DNA of 40,259 bases from Gordonia lacunae (GCF_002149015.1 NZ_NGFO01000039.1:1-40259), one strand, 5' to 3'. Shown: positions 1-8,198, counted from the first letter of the stretch. Translations and numbers: made by a program. Notes: generated from the letters alone by a model not told the origin.

Positions 1-2
1 GT

Positions 3-92
3 CGTGTCATTGCCAACGGTGTGCGTGCAGGCCGTGCGAAACCACTGACCGCCCCACCCGCAACCTCAGCCCCAATCACAGTGCCGGCGTAG
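3..92 (+). CDS. Possible 3' end of a gene cut by the window edge
   Basis: Frame 3 stays open from the window start to a TAG stop at 90-92, giving about 29 residues rich in Pro and Ala at the end. A strong perfect inverted repeat begins 20 bases after this stop, which is how an expressed gene would end here. No domain can be recognised from so short a tail, and the other two forward frames give no better candidate. Whether this frame is really coding is uncertain. Confidence 0.25.
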   Translation, partial: RVIANGVRAGRAKPLTAPPATSAPITVPA

Positions 93-111
93 GCAAAAGC
101 AACTTCCATAC

Positions 112-147
112 CGGTGAGCACAACCCACACCCGGGTTGTGCTCACCG
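112..147. terminator. Perfect 15-bp inverted repeat, probable bidirectional terminator
   Basis: Bases 112-126 and 133-147 are perfect reverse complements with a 6-base loop, giving a very stable GC-rich hairpin. It lies between the possible tail of a rightward gene (stop at 92) and the 3' end of leftward nrdH (stop at 258). No T-run follows, as is common for actinobacterial terminators. An operator role is less likely because no promoter or start codon adjoins it. Confidence 0.5.
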
Positions 148-257
148 TGCTCGCCCTGCTTATTGCCGTCGGCGATCTGAGCCTATGACGCCCAATCTGG
201 AACAGGCGCTTAAGCAAACTGTGAGGAACTCGATCGTTGGCGAGTCGACCTCGGTTC

Positions 258-518
258 TCACCCAGCCAATGTTGCATCAGCTGGCAATAAATCCCGTTCG
301 GCGAGTGCCTTGACCCGGTCGGGGCGGAATCCCGACCAGTGCTCACTGCCGGCAACCACGACGGGGGCTTGCAGGTAGCCCAGGCTCATCACGTAGTCCC
401 GGGCGGCGGCGTCGGTGCTGATGTCAACCACCTGGTAGTCCAGTCCCTGCTTGTCCAACGCTTTGTAGGTGGCGTGGCATTGGACGCAAGCGGGCTTGGT
501 GTACACAGTGATCGTCAT
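258..518 (-). CDS. nrdH: NrdH-type glutaredoxin-like redoxin
   Basis: This 86-residue protein has a single thioredoxin fold with the redox motif CVQC at residues 11-14, the signature of NrdH redoxins. In the known family, NrdH takes electrons from thioredoxin reductase and reduces class Ib ribonucleotide reductase in the cytoplasm. The length and the SGFRPD segment near residues 62-67, typical of the family C-terminal half, also fit. The start is supported by an AAAGG about 10 bases upstream. No nrdI, nrdE or nrdF lies next to it, so here it is a stand-alone redoxin, perhaps a general thiol reductant carried with the accessory region. A well-formed promoter lies upstream (558-586). Confidence 0.85.
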   Translation of the reverse strand: MTITVYTKPACVQCHATYKALDKQGLDYQVVDISTDAAARDYVMSLGYLQAPVVVAGSEHWSGFRPDRVKALAERDLLPADATLAG

Positions 519-557
519 TTCTGAAACCTTTCTATCGGTGGCTGTTTGCTTTCTTCT

Positions 558-586
558 ATTCTATACCTAATGGGCTGTATATGCAA
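558..586 (-). promoter_or_regulatory. Predicted sigma-A-like promoter of nrdH
   Basis: On the minus strand a TTGCAT box (581-586) is followed after exactly 17 bases by TAGAAT (558-563), close to the housekeeping consensus. It points at nrdH, whose start codon is at 518, leaving an untranslated leader of about 30 bases with a ribosome binding site. This is sequence inference only. Confidence 0.5.
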
Positions 587-819
587 GGGCTGCAACGTAT
601 TTCAGTGTTGCGGGAAAAACGCCTAGACATGCTGTTAGTGGTCCTTTGAATGCCCCCACCTTGTCTATTCCGGGATTCTTTTGATTTGTGCGGAAATATC
701 CACAGAAACGCGCACCGAATACCTTCGGAATTACAGGGGGTTGCGTGGCTGCGCCGGTAGGCAAGAGGGCTCCGGCCCTCGGGATGGCTGCTGGCGGCGC
801 AGAGAGTGGCGGGGCCGGG
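587..819. other. No gene recognised
   Basis: The stretch between the nrdH promoter and the 3' end of the first XRE gene is AT-richer than its surroundings in its left part. Frames that stay open across it show no domain, codon bias or ribosome binding site. Nothing functional can be supported. Confidence 0.5.
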
Positions 820-1068
820 TCAGCGGATGGTGGTGATGAGTGCGCTGGGCGTGGTGTGCAGGGCGCGAGCGATCCGGGTGAGTGTGACCACGGTCGGCGC
901 GCGCTCACCGGCCTCGATGCCGCGCAGGAAGGTCCGGCTGGTGCCGACGGTGCGGGCCAGTGCTTGCTGGCTGATCTTGAGTTCGGTGCGGCGGGCGACG
1001 ATCGCTGCTCCGACGGCGGTCATGACGGCGGTCTCGTCGACGCTAATTGCGGACGGTTCGCTCGACAT
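820..1068 (-). CDS. Small XRE-family (Cro/CI-type) DNA-binding regulator
   Basis: The 82-residue protein is almost entirely a helix-turn-helix XRE domain. The core ELKISQQALARTVGTSRTFLRGIEAGERAPT (split here only by description) shows the Q-x-x-LA, G-S/T and IE-G-R-P positions of the fold at about residues 29-60. Start 1068 is preceded by GAGAGG at a 9-base spacing. An alternative ATG at 1194 overlaps the upstream gene's stop as ATGA and would add 42 low-complexity residues. The gene follows a cysteine-rich hypothetical gene on the same strand, and the pair probably forms one unit controlled from the palindromic region at 1883-1920, which this protein may bind. A paralogue of the same size sits at 8324-8560. 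Confidence 0.8.
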   Translation of the reverse strand: MSSEPSAISVDETAVMTAVGAAIVARRTELKISQQALARTVGTSRTFLRGIEAGERAPTVVTLTRIARALHTTPSALITTIR

Positions 1069-1190
1069 GGATTCGGGCCTCTCGGGGGCGGTGGGTGGTT
1101 GTGTGGTGTCGAGCTTGCCAGAGCCGACCGAAGGCGAGTGCGTGCCGTGCCCGGCACGCAGGCCGGGCACGGCACGATCGGTGGTGTCAA

Positions 1191-1871
1191 TCATCGGCCG
1201 AGCGTTTCGGCGGCGACGTCGTAGCCGCCCCACAGCGATCGGCCTGGCACCGCCCGCCACCCGTGCGGTCCCCGGCGGGTGATCATCGGGTAGCCCTGGG
1301 GCCGTTCGGTGCCGTGTAGCTCGGTGACAGTGGTTTCCCAGTTGCGGCGGGTGCGGCGCTTGGGTCCGTCGTCGTAGGGCACCGAGGGCACGATCGGGTC
1401 GTCGCGCCATCCCGGGAAGCAGTGATCCAGGCCCAGCAGCGCAGCGTCGGTGTCGGTGTCGTCGCCGACAACCTCGGAATGCCAGCCGCAGCCTCGGCAG
1501 AAGCTGCGCGAGACCAGATCACCCACGCACAGGCAACCGCGGTGCGAGGTCCGGTTGCATCGGAGGTCGGTTTGCAGGGTGATCGGGATGCACGTGTCGG
1601 TCGGTTCGCGGCTGCTCGCGTACTCACCGATCGCGACGTGCCAGCCGTGCGAGTCGCGCAGGCAGGCGAGATCAGGCCACGCCTTCCTCCACTGCGCCAT
1701 CGCGTGCTCGTAGTCGGCAATCGTGGTGCACCGCAGGGCATACAAGCGAGGGACACCGGTTGTGCGTTCAGCGTGCGCACGCTCATCGCGTGCCGCCTCG
1801 GCGAACATGTCGAGCTGTAGGCCGTGCGAGGACGGCGCGGTCGGCGTCGTCGGGAGAGTGGTTGTGGTCAT
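1191..1871 (-). CDS. Cysteine-rich protein resembling DUF6349 family
   Basis: A 226-residue protein. From memory it resembles the DUF6349 proteins of actinobacterial plasmids and phages; that assignment is tentative. Visible features are an N-terminal helix-forming segment with LDMFAEAARDERAHAE (about residues 20-35), a central CLRDSHGWHVAIGEY segment and a metal-ligand-like set of cysteines (CNRTSHRGCLC and SFCRGCGWH, roughly residues 100-135) that could hold zinc. The start is taken at the ATG at 1871, since a 53-residue extension further upstream crosses the promoter/operator. The stop overlaps a possible start of the XRE gene as ATGA. No enzymatic motif is visible. Function unknown; its place beside an XRE gene suggests a mobile-element accessory gene. 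Confidence 0.65.
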   Translation of the reverse strand: MTTTTLPTTPTAPSSHGLQLDMFAEAARDERAHAERTTGVPRLYALRCTTIADYEHAMAQWRKAWPDLACLRDSHGWHVAIGEYASSREPTDTCIPITLQTDLRCNRTSHRGCLCVGDLVSRSFCRGCGWHSEVVGDDTDTDAALLGLDHCFPGWRDDPIVPSVPYDDGPKRRTRRNWETTVTELHGTERPQGYPMITRRGPHGWRAVPGRSLWGGYDVAAETLGR

Positions 1872-1882
1872 GACTTGACTGT

Positions 1883-1920
1883 ACCCCATAGGGTGCATAT
1901 TGTGAACCCTATAAGGTGCA
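1883..1920. promoter_or_regulatory. Direct-repeat operator in divergent promoter region
   Basis: Two related 15-base units, 1883-1897 and 1906-1920, lie 23 bases apart, both reading ACC(C)-CATA/TATA-(A)GGTGCA. The first is an ACCC-N4-GGGT palindrome. TATA-like boxes occur on both strands, so this probably drives the leftward 1191-1871/XRE unit and the rightward 1988 gene. The likely ligand is the local XRE protein (inference). Confidence 0.5.
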
Positions 1921-1987
1921 GCGCTCTGGCGGGTAAGACGCTCAGAACTGCACCACCACAGCAACATTCGACACAAGGGAGCCTCGC

Positions 1988-2242
1988 ATGTCGTGGAGCT
2001 ACAGCAACTGCACCGCCAGCCCGAGCGCACGCGAGATCATCCGCGCCACCAACGTGCTCCAGACCGGACATCCTGAGCTGGTACCCATCGAGCACGTACA
2101 CGCCATGGTCGATCTGACGTGGTCCCAGTGGGCACTGGGGCTCGCCGAAATCCTCACCACCGGCATCGGGATCGTCCTGGCCGATGACGAGAACCGCGAA
2201 TGCCTGTTCCTGGCCCGCACACCGATCTACGCCGCCCACTGA
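1988..2242 (+). CDS. Hypothetical protein, 84 residues
   Basis: I do not recognise a family. The ATG at 1988 has an AAGGGAG ribosome binding site about 8 bases upstream, and codon third positions are GC-rich as expected for a real gene. The product is a small acidic soluble protein with no signal peptide or membrane segment; residues 20-60 are likely helical. It begins a rightward pair with the gene at 2274 (31-base gap), divergent from the cysteine-rich/XRE unit and sharing its regulatory region. Confidence 0.6.
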   Translation: MSWSYSNCTASPSAREIIRATNVLQTGHPELVPIEHVHAMVDLTWSQWALGLAEILTTGIGIVLADDENRECLFLARTPIYAAH

Positions 2243-2273
2243 CGCCCCACGACGTCATCTGAGAGGACACCCC

Positions 2274-2765
2274 ATGACGCGCCGCAGATCGCCCGACCAC
2301 GACAACGACATCGACCTGCTCGATCTGCTCGACGGCACCGCTGAGCGCATCGAGGAGCAACGTCGCCTCGATGCCGAGGTTGCGACCCTGCGCCAGCTAT
2401 GGGAGCAGCGTCGGGCCGGTCGACCCGACGGCCAACCCGTACCGACCGGTGAGGACTGGTGTGGCCGCTGCGGGCAGAACACCTTCGACTACGGGCTGGT
2501 CATCAACCACGACCTGGGCTACCTCGGCTGCCCGGTCCAGGTCGACCCCACCTGGTCGAAATACCAGTGCGTCGGCTTCCGAGGCGCGGTGGGCTACCCG
2601 TCAAGCACGCTGACCGTCGACGACCTCTGCGACCGCTGGGACCGCCAGTTCTTCCCCGACTGCGAATGCGGACACCCCTGGGGAGTACACACCCACGCCG
2701 CCCACCCCACCTGGAGCTTCGCCTGCAACACCTCGTGCGGCTGCCCGATCTACCGGAATGCGTGA
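2274..2765 (+). CDS. Hypothetical cysteine-rich, probably zinc-binding protein
   Basis: A 163-residue protein without a recognised family. It has an acidic, helical N-terminus (about residues 1-45, RIEEQRRLDAEVATLRQLWEQRR), then two cysteine clusters: WCGRCG near residues 62-67, and CECGHPWGVH, CNTSCGCP near residues 129-160. These are plausible zinc-ribbon ligands. The start at 2274 follows GAGAGGA at a good distance; an upstream in-frame ATG at 2184 lies inside the preceding gene. It is second in a rightward pair and converges on the PIN-like gene, with only 19 bases between the two stops. A nucleic-acid-binding role is possible but not shown. Confidence 0.6.
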   Translation: MTRRRSPDHDNDIDLLDLLDGTAERIEEQRRLDAEVATLRQLWEQRRAGRPDGQPVPTGEDWCGRCGQNTFDYGLVINHDLGYLGCPVQVDPTWSKYQCVGFRGAVGYPSSTLTVDDLCDRWDRQFFPDCECGHPWGVHTHAAHPTWSFACNTSCGCPIYRNA

Positions 2766-2784
2766 TTGCCCGGGTCGCATCGCG

Positions 2785-4059
2785 TCAGTCGCCTATTGAT
2801 CCCGGTTCCGTGTCATCCTCGGGCAGCCCGTCGTCATCGTCGGGCAGCCCGTCGTCGGTTGGTTTGGCTCGATCGGACGGTTGGGCTGTCCAGATCAATC
2901 GTTGGAACTCTGGGGAACGCGTGAACTCTGATAACTCTGATAATTGGTTATGAGCCAACTGATTTCGCAGTGTCTCCCAAATACCGGAGGACCTGAATCC
3001 GGTTATGGCGTTGAGCTCCTGCGCTGTCGGCATGTTAACCCCCCGAACCGCGTTGCGGTACATCTCCTCATTGCGGGCGGTTAGATCGGGGTAAAGGTCT
3101 GCGACCCGCAGGGTTGGAAGCTCAATCGTGGGGGAGAGCGTGACCCGCGTGTGTTTGACCTCGTCGATCACCTCATCTCCGACGTCGGCGTTGAGGTACT
3201 TGTTGAGGTCCTGGAGGAAGGTGTCGGTACTGACGTGGTGGTAGCGCTGGCCGGTCTCGTCAGCGAACTCCCGTCGGAGGTCGGGCAATGTCCCGAAGTC
3301 TTCGTCGTCGACGATGTGACGCCAGTCTGCCTTCATGTCGTTGCTCACGAACAGCACGTCCTGCTCGTCAGTTTTGGCCAGGTCCATCATCTCCATCCAG
3401 ATGAGCGGGTCACCGATCCCGCCGTCCTGCTTGGCCTCATCGGCTCCAGTCCCCGGCGGTATGGCAGCGGCGAGGCGGGCACGTGCCTGGTCCTCCCATG
3501 CCCGGAGGTCGGTCGATGTCCGCCGCCGACCGACCTGACCGGGATCGGTGAACAGCTTCTCGATACGGTCTCGGATGGGGTCAGTTGCCTGAATTTGCTT
3601 GGTGTGGAGGATGTTCGACTCTCGCTCAGTCCGTAGTGCTTCTTCGACCTCCGTCGCGGCTGTCTTGAATGCCGCGTCCACCGCGTCGAGTAGTCGCTTC
3701 TGCACTCCCGTGTCCTTGACACCCTCGACAGCCGTGCGAAGTTCCCGCAGGAGTGGACTATTGGCGCCGTTCTTCTTGACCCTCGTGATGATGCTCGTCG
3801 CGCTGGCGTATTGCTTGGCGTGATCGTCTGCGACAGACAGTCGTTGACGGTGGTATTCGAGGCCGGCGCGGTAGGGAAGGAAGAGGCGCGGACGGATCTC
3901 GTCCCGTTCGAGCTGGGCGAGGATCTTCTCGCGCGACTCCTTCGATATCCGGTACAGGTCGAGTAGGACGTTGGCATCCAGTGCAATTCTGGCCTTAGTG
4001 ACGAAATCGCCGCGCTCATCGTCGCCATAGGTGTACCACTCACCGAACACCTCACGCAT
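2785..4059 (-). CDS. PIN-like domain protein (PIN_8/DUF4935-like), putative RNase
   Basis: A 424-residue protein. The N-terminus has the PIN-like segment ALDANVLLDLYRIS (acidic Asp28) followed by LFLPYRAGLEYHRQR, the arrangement seen in the PIN_8 family, in which PIN folds act as metal-dependent ribonucleases. A helical middle (about residues 85-190) precedes further acidic positions (GDPLIWMEMMDLA and FVSNDMKADW, near residues 215-250) that would complete the active site. The C-terminal 100 residues are acidic and low in complexity. The start at 4059 is set by AGGAGG four bases upstream; an ATG at 4116 lacks one. It lies just downstream of the AbiE pair, so a defence or toxin role is likely by context. 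Substrate unknown. Confidence 0.7.
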   Translation of the reverse strand: MREVFGEWYTYGDDERGDFVTKARIALDANVLLDLYRISKESREKILAQLERDEIRPRLFLPYRAGLEYHRQRLSVADDHAKQYASATSIITRVKKNGANSPLLRELRTAVEGVKDTGVQKRLLDAVDAAFKTAATEVEEALRTERESNILHTKQIQATDPIRDRIEKLFTDPGQVGRRRTSTDLRAWEDQARARLAAAIPPGTGADEAKQDGGIGDPLIWMEMMDLAKTDEQDVLFVSNDMKADWRHIVDDEDFGTLPDLRREFADETGQRYHHVSTDTFLQDLNKYLNADVGDEVIDEVKHTRVTLSPTIELPTLRVADLYPDLTARNEEMYRNAVRGVNMPTAQELNAITGFRSSGIWETLRNQLAHNQLSELSEFTRSPEFQRLIWTAQPSDRAKPTDDGLPDDDDGLPEDDTEPGSIGD

Positions 4060-4118
4060 CGCGTCCTCCTGCCTTCGCTGCGCTGTGCCCGTTTTGGTGC
4101 CGGGCCCGCGGGTCAAAT

Positions 4119-5150
4119 CTAAAGTTCGGGTCCGTGGTCGTGGGAGCGTTCGGTGCTATGCGCCGATGGCCCCGGCGGGGCCTCGTGTGCGGGTGTGCGT
4201 GGCGCCGCGTGTGGTGCGCGGGTGTCGCCGAGCAGTTCTCCGATCGAGCGTGATCTCTGCGAGGTCCAGACTCCGTCGTCGGGGTTCCACTGGCCGTTCC
4301 CGGTCGCGCCCGTCAGGACGGGTTCGATGAGGCTGTTGGCGGCCGTGAGCGCGGCGTCGGGGTGGTGCAGGTGCGCGGGTAGGCCACTGTGGGCGGCGCG
4401 TTGGGGGTAGTCACGTTCCCAGGTCGGGTTGGGCAGAACCAACGGTATCGGGATCGTCAGGTCGCGGCGCTGTTCTTGGTGGCGGATCGCGGCGTGCAGC
4501 TGTTCGGCGTCGAACGATTGGGTGCGGGCGAGGATGACGAGGTCGACCAGGTCGTGGGCGCGGGTCGAGGGGGTGTCGCCGTGGGTGCCGTGCAGCTCGT
4601 AGAGGGCCGCGACCTTGTCGGCGACTGCTTCGGCGGCGGCCTGCATCCGGATGACGGGCATGGGGTCGAGTTCGTCGAGCGCGAGCACCGGGCGCGGGCT
4701 GATCGTCTCGGGCGGTAGCAGCATCTCCCGGTGGGTGGCGAGGTCGAGCGTGGCGTCGGAGAATCGTTGTCCGGCGATGTTGTAGCGGATACGTCCGGCG
4801 AACAAGCCGGGGCTACGGGTTGCGGTGATGGTGATGTCGAACTCGCCGAAGTCGCCGGGTCCGGGGTGGGCGGCCTGGCGCAGCGAGTGTTGCATGTGTT
4901 CGGCGTCGAGGCGGGTGGCTAGGTCGGCGTCGGCGGTGGGGCGGGCCTGGGTCGGTGCCCGGAATTGCAGGGCGGTGCCGCCGGTGAGGATCCACTGGTC
5001 GGCGTCGGGGGAGCGGAACAGCCGGGCCAGGAACAACTGGAGGGTCACGGTTTGGGCGAGCTCGTCGCGGCTGAACCTGCTCGTCCGCGCTTCGGCGGAC
5101 AGGCGGGCTTTCAGCCCGGCGCGGAAGGCCTCTTCGGACGCATACGCCAT
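4119..5150 (-). CDS. AbiEii-type nucleotidyltransferase toxin
   Basis: A 343-residue member of the nucleotidyltransferase AbiEii/AbiGii toxin family. The signature GGTALQFR is at residues 57-64 and the metal-binding DAD pair at 74-76 (family form GG-S/T-...-D-x-D). A further conserved region, DKVAALYE...TRAHDLVDLVILA, lies near residues 175-215. In known type IV systems such toxins transfer nucleotides to a target, reported as tRNA for some members, and halt growth. The start overlaps the stop of the upstream antitoxin gene as TGATG, implying translational coupling. Residues beyond about 290 are Pro/His-rich and probably disordered. Phage defence or plasmid stabilisation is the likely role. 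Confidence 0.85.
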   Translation of the reverse strand: MAYASEEAFRAGLKARLSAEARTSRFSRDELAQTVTLQLFLARLFRSPDADQWILTGGTALQFRAPTQARPTADADLATRLDAEHMQHSLRQAAHPGPGDFGEFDITITATRSPGLFAGRIRYNIAGQRFSDATLDLATHREMLLPPETISPRPVLALDELDPMPVIRMQAAAEAVADKVAALYELHGTHGDTPSTRAHDLVDLVILARTQSFDAEQLHAAIRHQEQRRDLTIPIPLVLPNPTWERDYPQRAAHSGLPAHLHHPDAALTAANSLIEPVLTGATGNGQWNPDDGVWTSQRSRSIGELLGDTRAPHAAPRTPAHEAPPGPSAHSTERSHDHGPEL

Positions 5151-5818
5151 CAGCCGACCAGCACCGGTTCGGCCGGCATCTGGGCCTGATCGAGCAGCGC
5201 GGCGAACAGGTCAGCACCGGAGGCGTAGTTCCAGCGCGGCGCGGCCCGATCACACGCCGCGATCAGCTCGTCGGCGTCGACCAGCGATTCGGTCAGGCAG
5301 GTGTGCAGCGCGGTCCCGAGGTGTCCGCCGTCGCCGTGGGTGAGGAGCAGGTCGGCCACGGTGCGCGCGGGTGTGGTGACCGGTAGTCCGTCGACGAGGT
5401 CCCAGTCGTGGGCGCGGTCACCGATCGACCGGCGCCAGGTGCGCACCGACGGGTCGCGGACGTTGATGCGGTGGGGGCTGCTCAGCTCGAGCCCGGATGC
5501 GGTGATCGTGCCCAGGCGCAGGACTTGGGCGGCGGCGGCGTGGCTCACGACGCTGTCGGGGCGTGTGCGGCGTTCCTCGATGTCGGCGGCGGGGTGGAGC
5601 GCCAACCATTGTGCCGCCCAGTCGCCGAGGGTTGTCCAGGCCGTGGACTCGGGGATCTCGTAGACGCCGTGGTGGACCCGGACGATGGCCTCACGGGCAG
5701 CGAGGCGGGCCAGGACGTAGGGCGCGACGCCGAGGTTGCGGGCTTGGGCGGTGGTGAACAGGCCGAACTGGCGATCCGCCAGCCCGCGGATCGCGCCCCA
5801 CCGGCCAGCGTCGATCAT
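5150..5818 (-). CDS. AbiEi-type antitoxin/transcriptional regulator
   Basis: A 222-residue protein. The N-terminal region, FGLFTTAQARNLGVAPYVLARLAARE (about residues 18-43), is the winged-helix segment of AbiEi antitoxins, followed by VHHGVYEIP and a C-terminal restriction-endonuclease-like half with HAAAAQVLRLG and TTPARTVADLL. In the known family, AbiEi represses its own promoter and antagonises AbiEii without forming a stable complex. The start at 5818 lies only 6 bases from an extended -10 box, so the mRNA is probably leaderless. Its stop overlaps the abiEii start as TGATG. Longer in-frame starts up to 6145 run through the promoter and are rejected. Confidence 0.8.
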   Translation of the reverse strand: MIDAGRWGAIRGLADRQFGLFTTAQARNLGVAPYVLARLAAREAIVRVHHGVYEIPESTAWTTLGDWAAQWLALHPAADIEERRTRPDSVVSHAAAAQVLRLGTITASGLELSSPHRINVRDPSVRTWRRSIGDRAHDWDLVDGLPVTTPARTVADLLLTHGDGGHLGTALHTCLTESLVDADELIAACDRAAPRWNYASGADLFAALLDQAQMPAEPVLVG

Positions 5819-5824
5819 GCAGCA

Positions 5825-5833
5825 ATAATAGCA
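5825..5833 (-). promoter_or_regulatory. Extended -10 promoter of the AbiE pair, leaderless
   Basis: The minus strand reads TGC-TATTAT ending six bases before the ATG at 5818, that is, an extended -10 element with the start codon at the expected transcription start. No good -35 box is visible. Leaderless mRNAs are common in actinobacteria. Confidence 0.45.
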
Positions 5834-5943
5834 ACGGGAGTGATCGGTGAGGCTTTCCGAGCTGTCCGAGCGCGGCCCGTCCGTGCAGACTGGCCCGCGT
5901 GCCCCGGCACAGTGGTCACGGTGTGCCGGGGCGGTCGACGTCG

Positions 5944-7715
5944 TCATCCGCTGGTGGGGTGCAGGACTTCGCGTAGGCGGGTGCCGATCCATAGCGGGAC
6001 TGGTGGGGTGACGGCGTTGCCGTAGCCGTCGATCTGGTCGCGGCCTTTGCCCCACACGGTGAAGGTGCCTTTGTGGTCGCCGAAGTCGGGGTCGAATCCG
6101 CAGCCGCGGCCGACCTCGTGCGGGGTCATCATGCGGAAGAAGCACTCATCGAGCGGGATGTCGGCGAGGGCGTCGCGCCAGTGGGAGGCCAGCAGGGCGG
6201 TGGTGTCGCGGCTGGTCAGGGTGCCCAGTGGGTCGGTGAGCGGGTGCGCGGCGGTTTCGGTGCCGGTGCTGCCGTTCTGTTTGAACCAGCCTGCGAGCAG
6301 GGCGGGGTCGCCGGTCGCGGTGAGCAGGCCGGGGGTCTGTTCGGCGGTGATCGTCGGCATGGCCTGGGCATGGCTGGTCGGGGTGGTGTGCTTGCGGAAG
6401 GGCACCACACCCGAGGACACGATGCTCAGGGTCTCCGAACCGCCCTGGGTGGGCAGCGCCTCGTCGAGGCCGCGTGGTGCGCCCTGGAAGTTGTTGATGG
6501 CCATCGCGACCGGGGGAGTGAGCAGGCCGGTAGTGTTGGTGGCGGGCTGGGTCCACAGCGGCTGACCCAGGGTCCGGGTCCGGCACTGCGATCCGGGGCG
6601 CTCGAAGGTGTTTCCGGCGGCGACCACATGATGGCGCCGGTACTGAGCAGCGCGGTCTTTTGCTGCGAGGTCTGGGTGGCCATCGGTTGCAGCGGATGGC
6701 GTTCCACGCCGCGTTGGGCCTTGGCCGGCATCAGCACAGCGGGGAACTCGGCGAACTTCTGGCGGCACCGCTCGGCACGGGCCATGGTCGCCGGGGCCAG
6801 CGGCTTGGTCCGCTCGCCGATGCGGGTGCCCAGGTGGGTGAGGTCCAAGGCCGTCAACGACGGTGTGGCGGTGGGAGAGACCTCACCGAAGCAACGCGGG
6901 CAACGGTAGTTGTACTGCTTGCCGTAGCGCACCGATCCGCTGGCGGGCACGCCGGTCTTCCACGCCCACATCGCCTCGACAGCCTCATCGCAGGGGCCAC
7001 ACCACGCCTGGGGGCGGTGATCGAGGTCGGGAGCGGGCAGCGTGCGGTCCCAGAACACGATGTAGAGCCGGTCCCGGCTCTGGGGGACGCCGAAGAACAT
7101 CGAGTTGAGGTAGAGCACCTTGTGCTCGTAGCCGAGCTTGGTGATCTCGCGCAGCCACCACCGATACGTCGACCCGTCGCCGACCTTGCGTCGCCCGGGC
7201 ACCGCTGGTCCCCAAGACTGCAACTCGGTGGTGCATTCGACCAGGATCAGCAGCGGGTGGTGCTGATCGGCGTAGTGCAGCACGCAGTTGGCCGTTGCGC
7301 GGTCCCGCTCGGATCGGGTGGCGCGTTCCTCGAACTCGGGGTCGTCGAGGTCGAACAACGTCAGACCCTGTTCGTAGGCACGTTGGGTGTTGGCCTGGGA
7401 ATGGTTGGTGCAGGTCACCCCCGCGACCAGCAGATCGGCCGCCGGGAGTTCGCGCACCGAGTGGTAGGTGTCGGAGTCGGTGTTGATCAGATCAGCGATC
7501 CAGTGCTCGACGTGCGGGTGGTTGGCCTCGTGCACCTCGACCTTGTAGCGGTTGTGGTTGGCCCCGACGATGGTGTCGAATCCTGCGGCCTCGATGCCCT
7601 GGGTGAATCCGCCAAATCCTGAGAACAAGTCCAGCGCGGTCGGGTTGTCGTGACGGAATCGTCTGCGACGCAGCGCCGGTCGATGTTCCGCTGTCTTCGA
7701 GATGATGTGCCCCAT
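5944..7715 (-). pseudogene. DNA (cytosine-5) methyltransferase, single frameshift
   Basis: Two frames together encode a Dcm-family enzyme of about 590 residues. The first frame (from 7715) has motif I ALDLFSGFGG (about 28-36), the catalytic-loop equivalent VTCTNHS (Cys102; most family members have PC instead of TC), VECTTEL as motif VI, QSRDRLYIVF as motif VIII, and a four-cysteine zinc-ribbon-like insert (WCGPC...YRCPRC). It loses sense after STGAIMW. The second frame resumes with VAAGNTFERPGSQCRTR and ends with motif X, GYGNAVTPPVPLWIGTRL, stopping at 5944. One extra G at about 6624-6625 restores a continuous protein, so the mutation (or sequencing error) is recent. Start 7715 has GAGGAA upstream; ATG 7736 is an alternative. 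No cognate endonuclease is nearby. Confidence 0.8.
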
Positions 7716-7748
7716 GATCGTCGCTTCCTCGCCCATTCCATCCGTGGT

Positions 7749-7790
7749 GGTTGCCTATAGACTACCATCAGCGGTAGCCTATAGGCAACC
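7749..7790. promoter_or_regulatory. Long near-perfect palindrome in divergent promoter
   Basis: Arms 7749-7766 and 7773-7790 are 18-base reverse complements with one mismatch and a 6-base centre. Each arm contains CTATAG followed by GCAACC, so each may be both a -10 box and a repressor site, one facing the methyltransferase gene and one facing the gene at 7821. The XRE protein encoded at 8324 is the most likely ligand (inference). The layout parallels 1883-1920. Confidence 0.6.
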
Positions 7791-7820
7791 ATTACGGCAC
7801 GGCGTAAGAAGGAGCAGCAC

Positions 7821-8198
7821 ATGGCAACGACCACCGAAAACACCTGCGCGGCAACACCGATGAGCGTTCATGCGCGAGCGATCGCCGCAAGCATCGAGCA
7901 GTGGCGCCGAGCCTGCGACCTCGCAGGCAGTGTCGACGCTGAACATGACGCGGCTGCCGCCCTTGTCGGGCTGGTCGAGCAAGCGATGCCCGAGCTGGCG
8001 CGCACCGAGGTTGTCGAGCGGTCGTATCTGGTCCGCCGGGTGCAGCGCTACGTCGGCCCGCTGCCTGAGCAGTGGGCGGCGATGGACGATTCCGGCCGCG
8101 ACCAGTACTACTGTGACCACTGGCTGGCTGTCGAGGAGTTCGACGAGCACATCGACGACGACCAGCTGACCCTGACGATCGTGAAACCCGCGCAGTGA
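7821..8198 (+). CDS. Hypothetical acidic protein, 125 residues
   Basis: No family is recognised. The product is soluble, acidic and probably mainly helical (residues 15-110), with a run EEFDEHIDDDQLTLTIV near the C-terminus and no cysteine cluster, signal or membrane segment. An AAGGAG ribosome binding site precedes the ATG at 7821. It is the first gene of a rightward unit with the XRE gene, whose longest possible start (GTG at 8195) overlaps this stop as GTGA, and is divergent from the methyltransferase. Confidence 0.6.
   Translation: MATTTENTCAATPMSVHARAIAASIEQWRRACDLAGSVDAEHDAAAALVGLVEQAMPELARTEVVERSYLVRRVQRYVGPLPEQWAAMDDSGRDQYYCDHWLAVEEFDEHIDDDQLTLTIVKPAQ

Noticed and set aside
567..908. 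113-codon leftward frame next to the first XRE gene
   Set aside because: No ribosome binding site, biased composition (Pro/Ser/Ala), partly overlapping the XRE gene and an AT-rich intergenic stretch.
1883..1897. ACCCCATAGGGT considered as a CsoR operator
   Set aside because: The centre and flanks do not match ATACCC...GGGTAT, no copper gene is near, and a second related unit 23 bases away fits an XRE site better.
5408..6025. Long rightward open frame over the AbiEi gene
   Set aside because: It is the antisense of the AbiEi gene, Gly/Arg-rich, with no ribosome binding site or domain; high GC keeps several frames open.
6660..7622. 320-codon rightward frame over the DNA methyltransferase
   Set aside because: Antisense shadow; the minus strand has clear methyltransferase motifs at the same positions.
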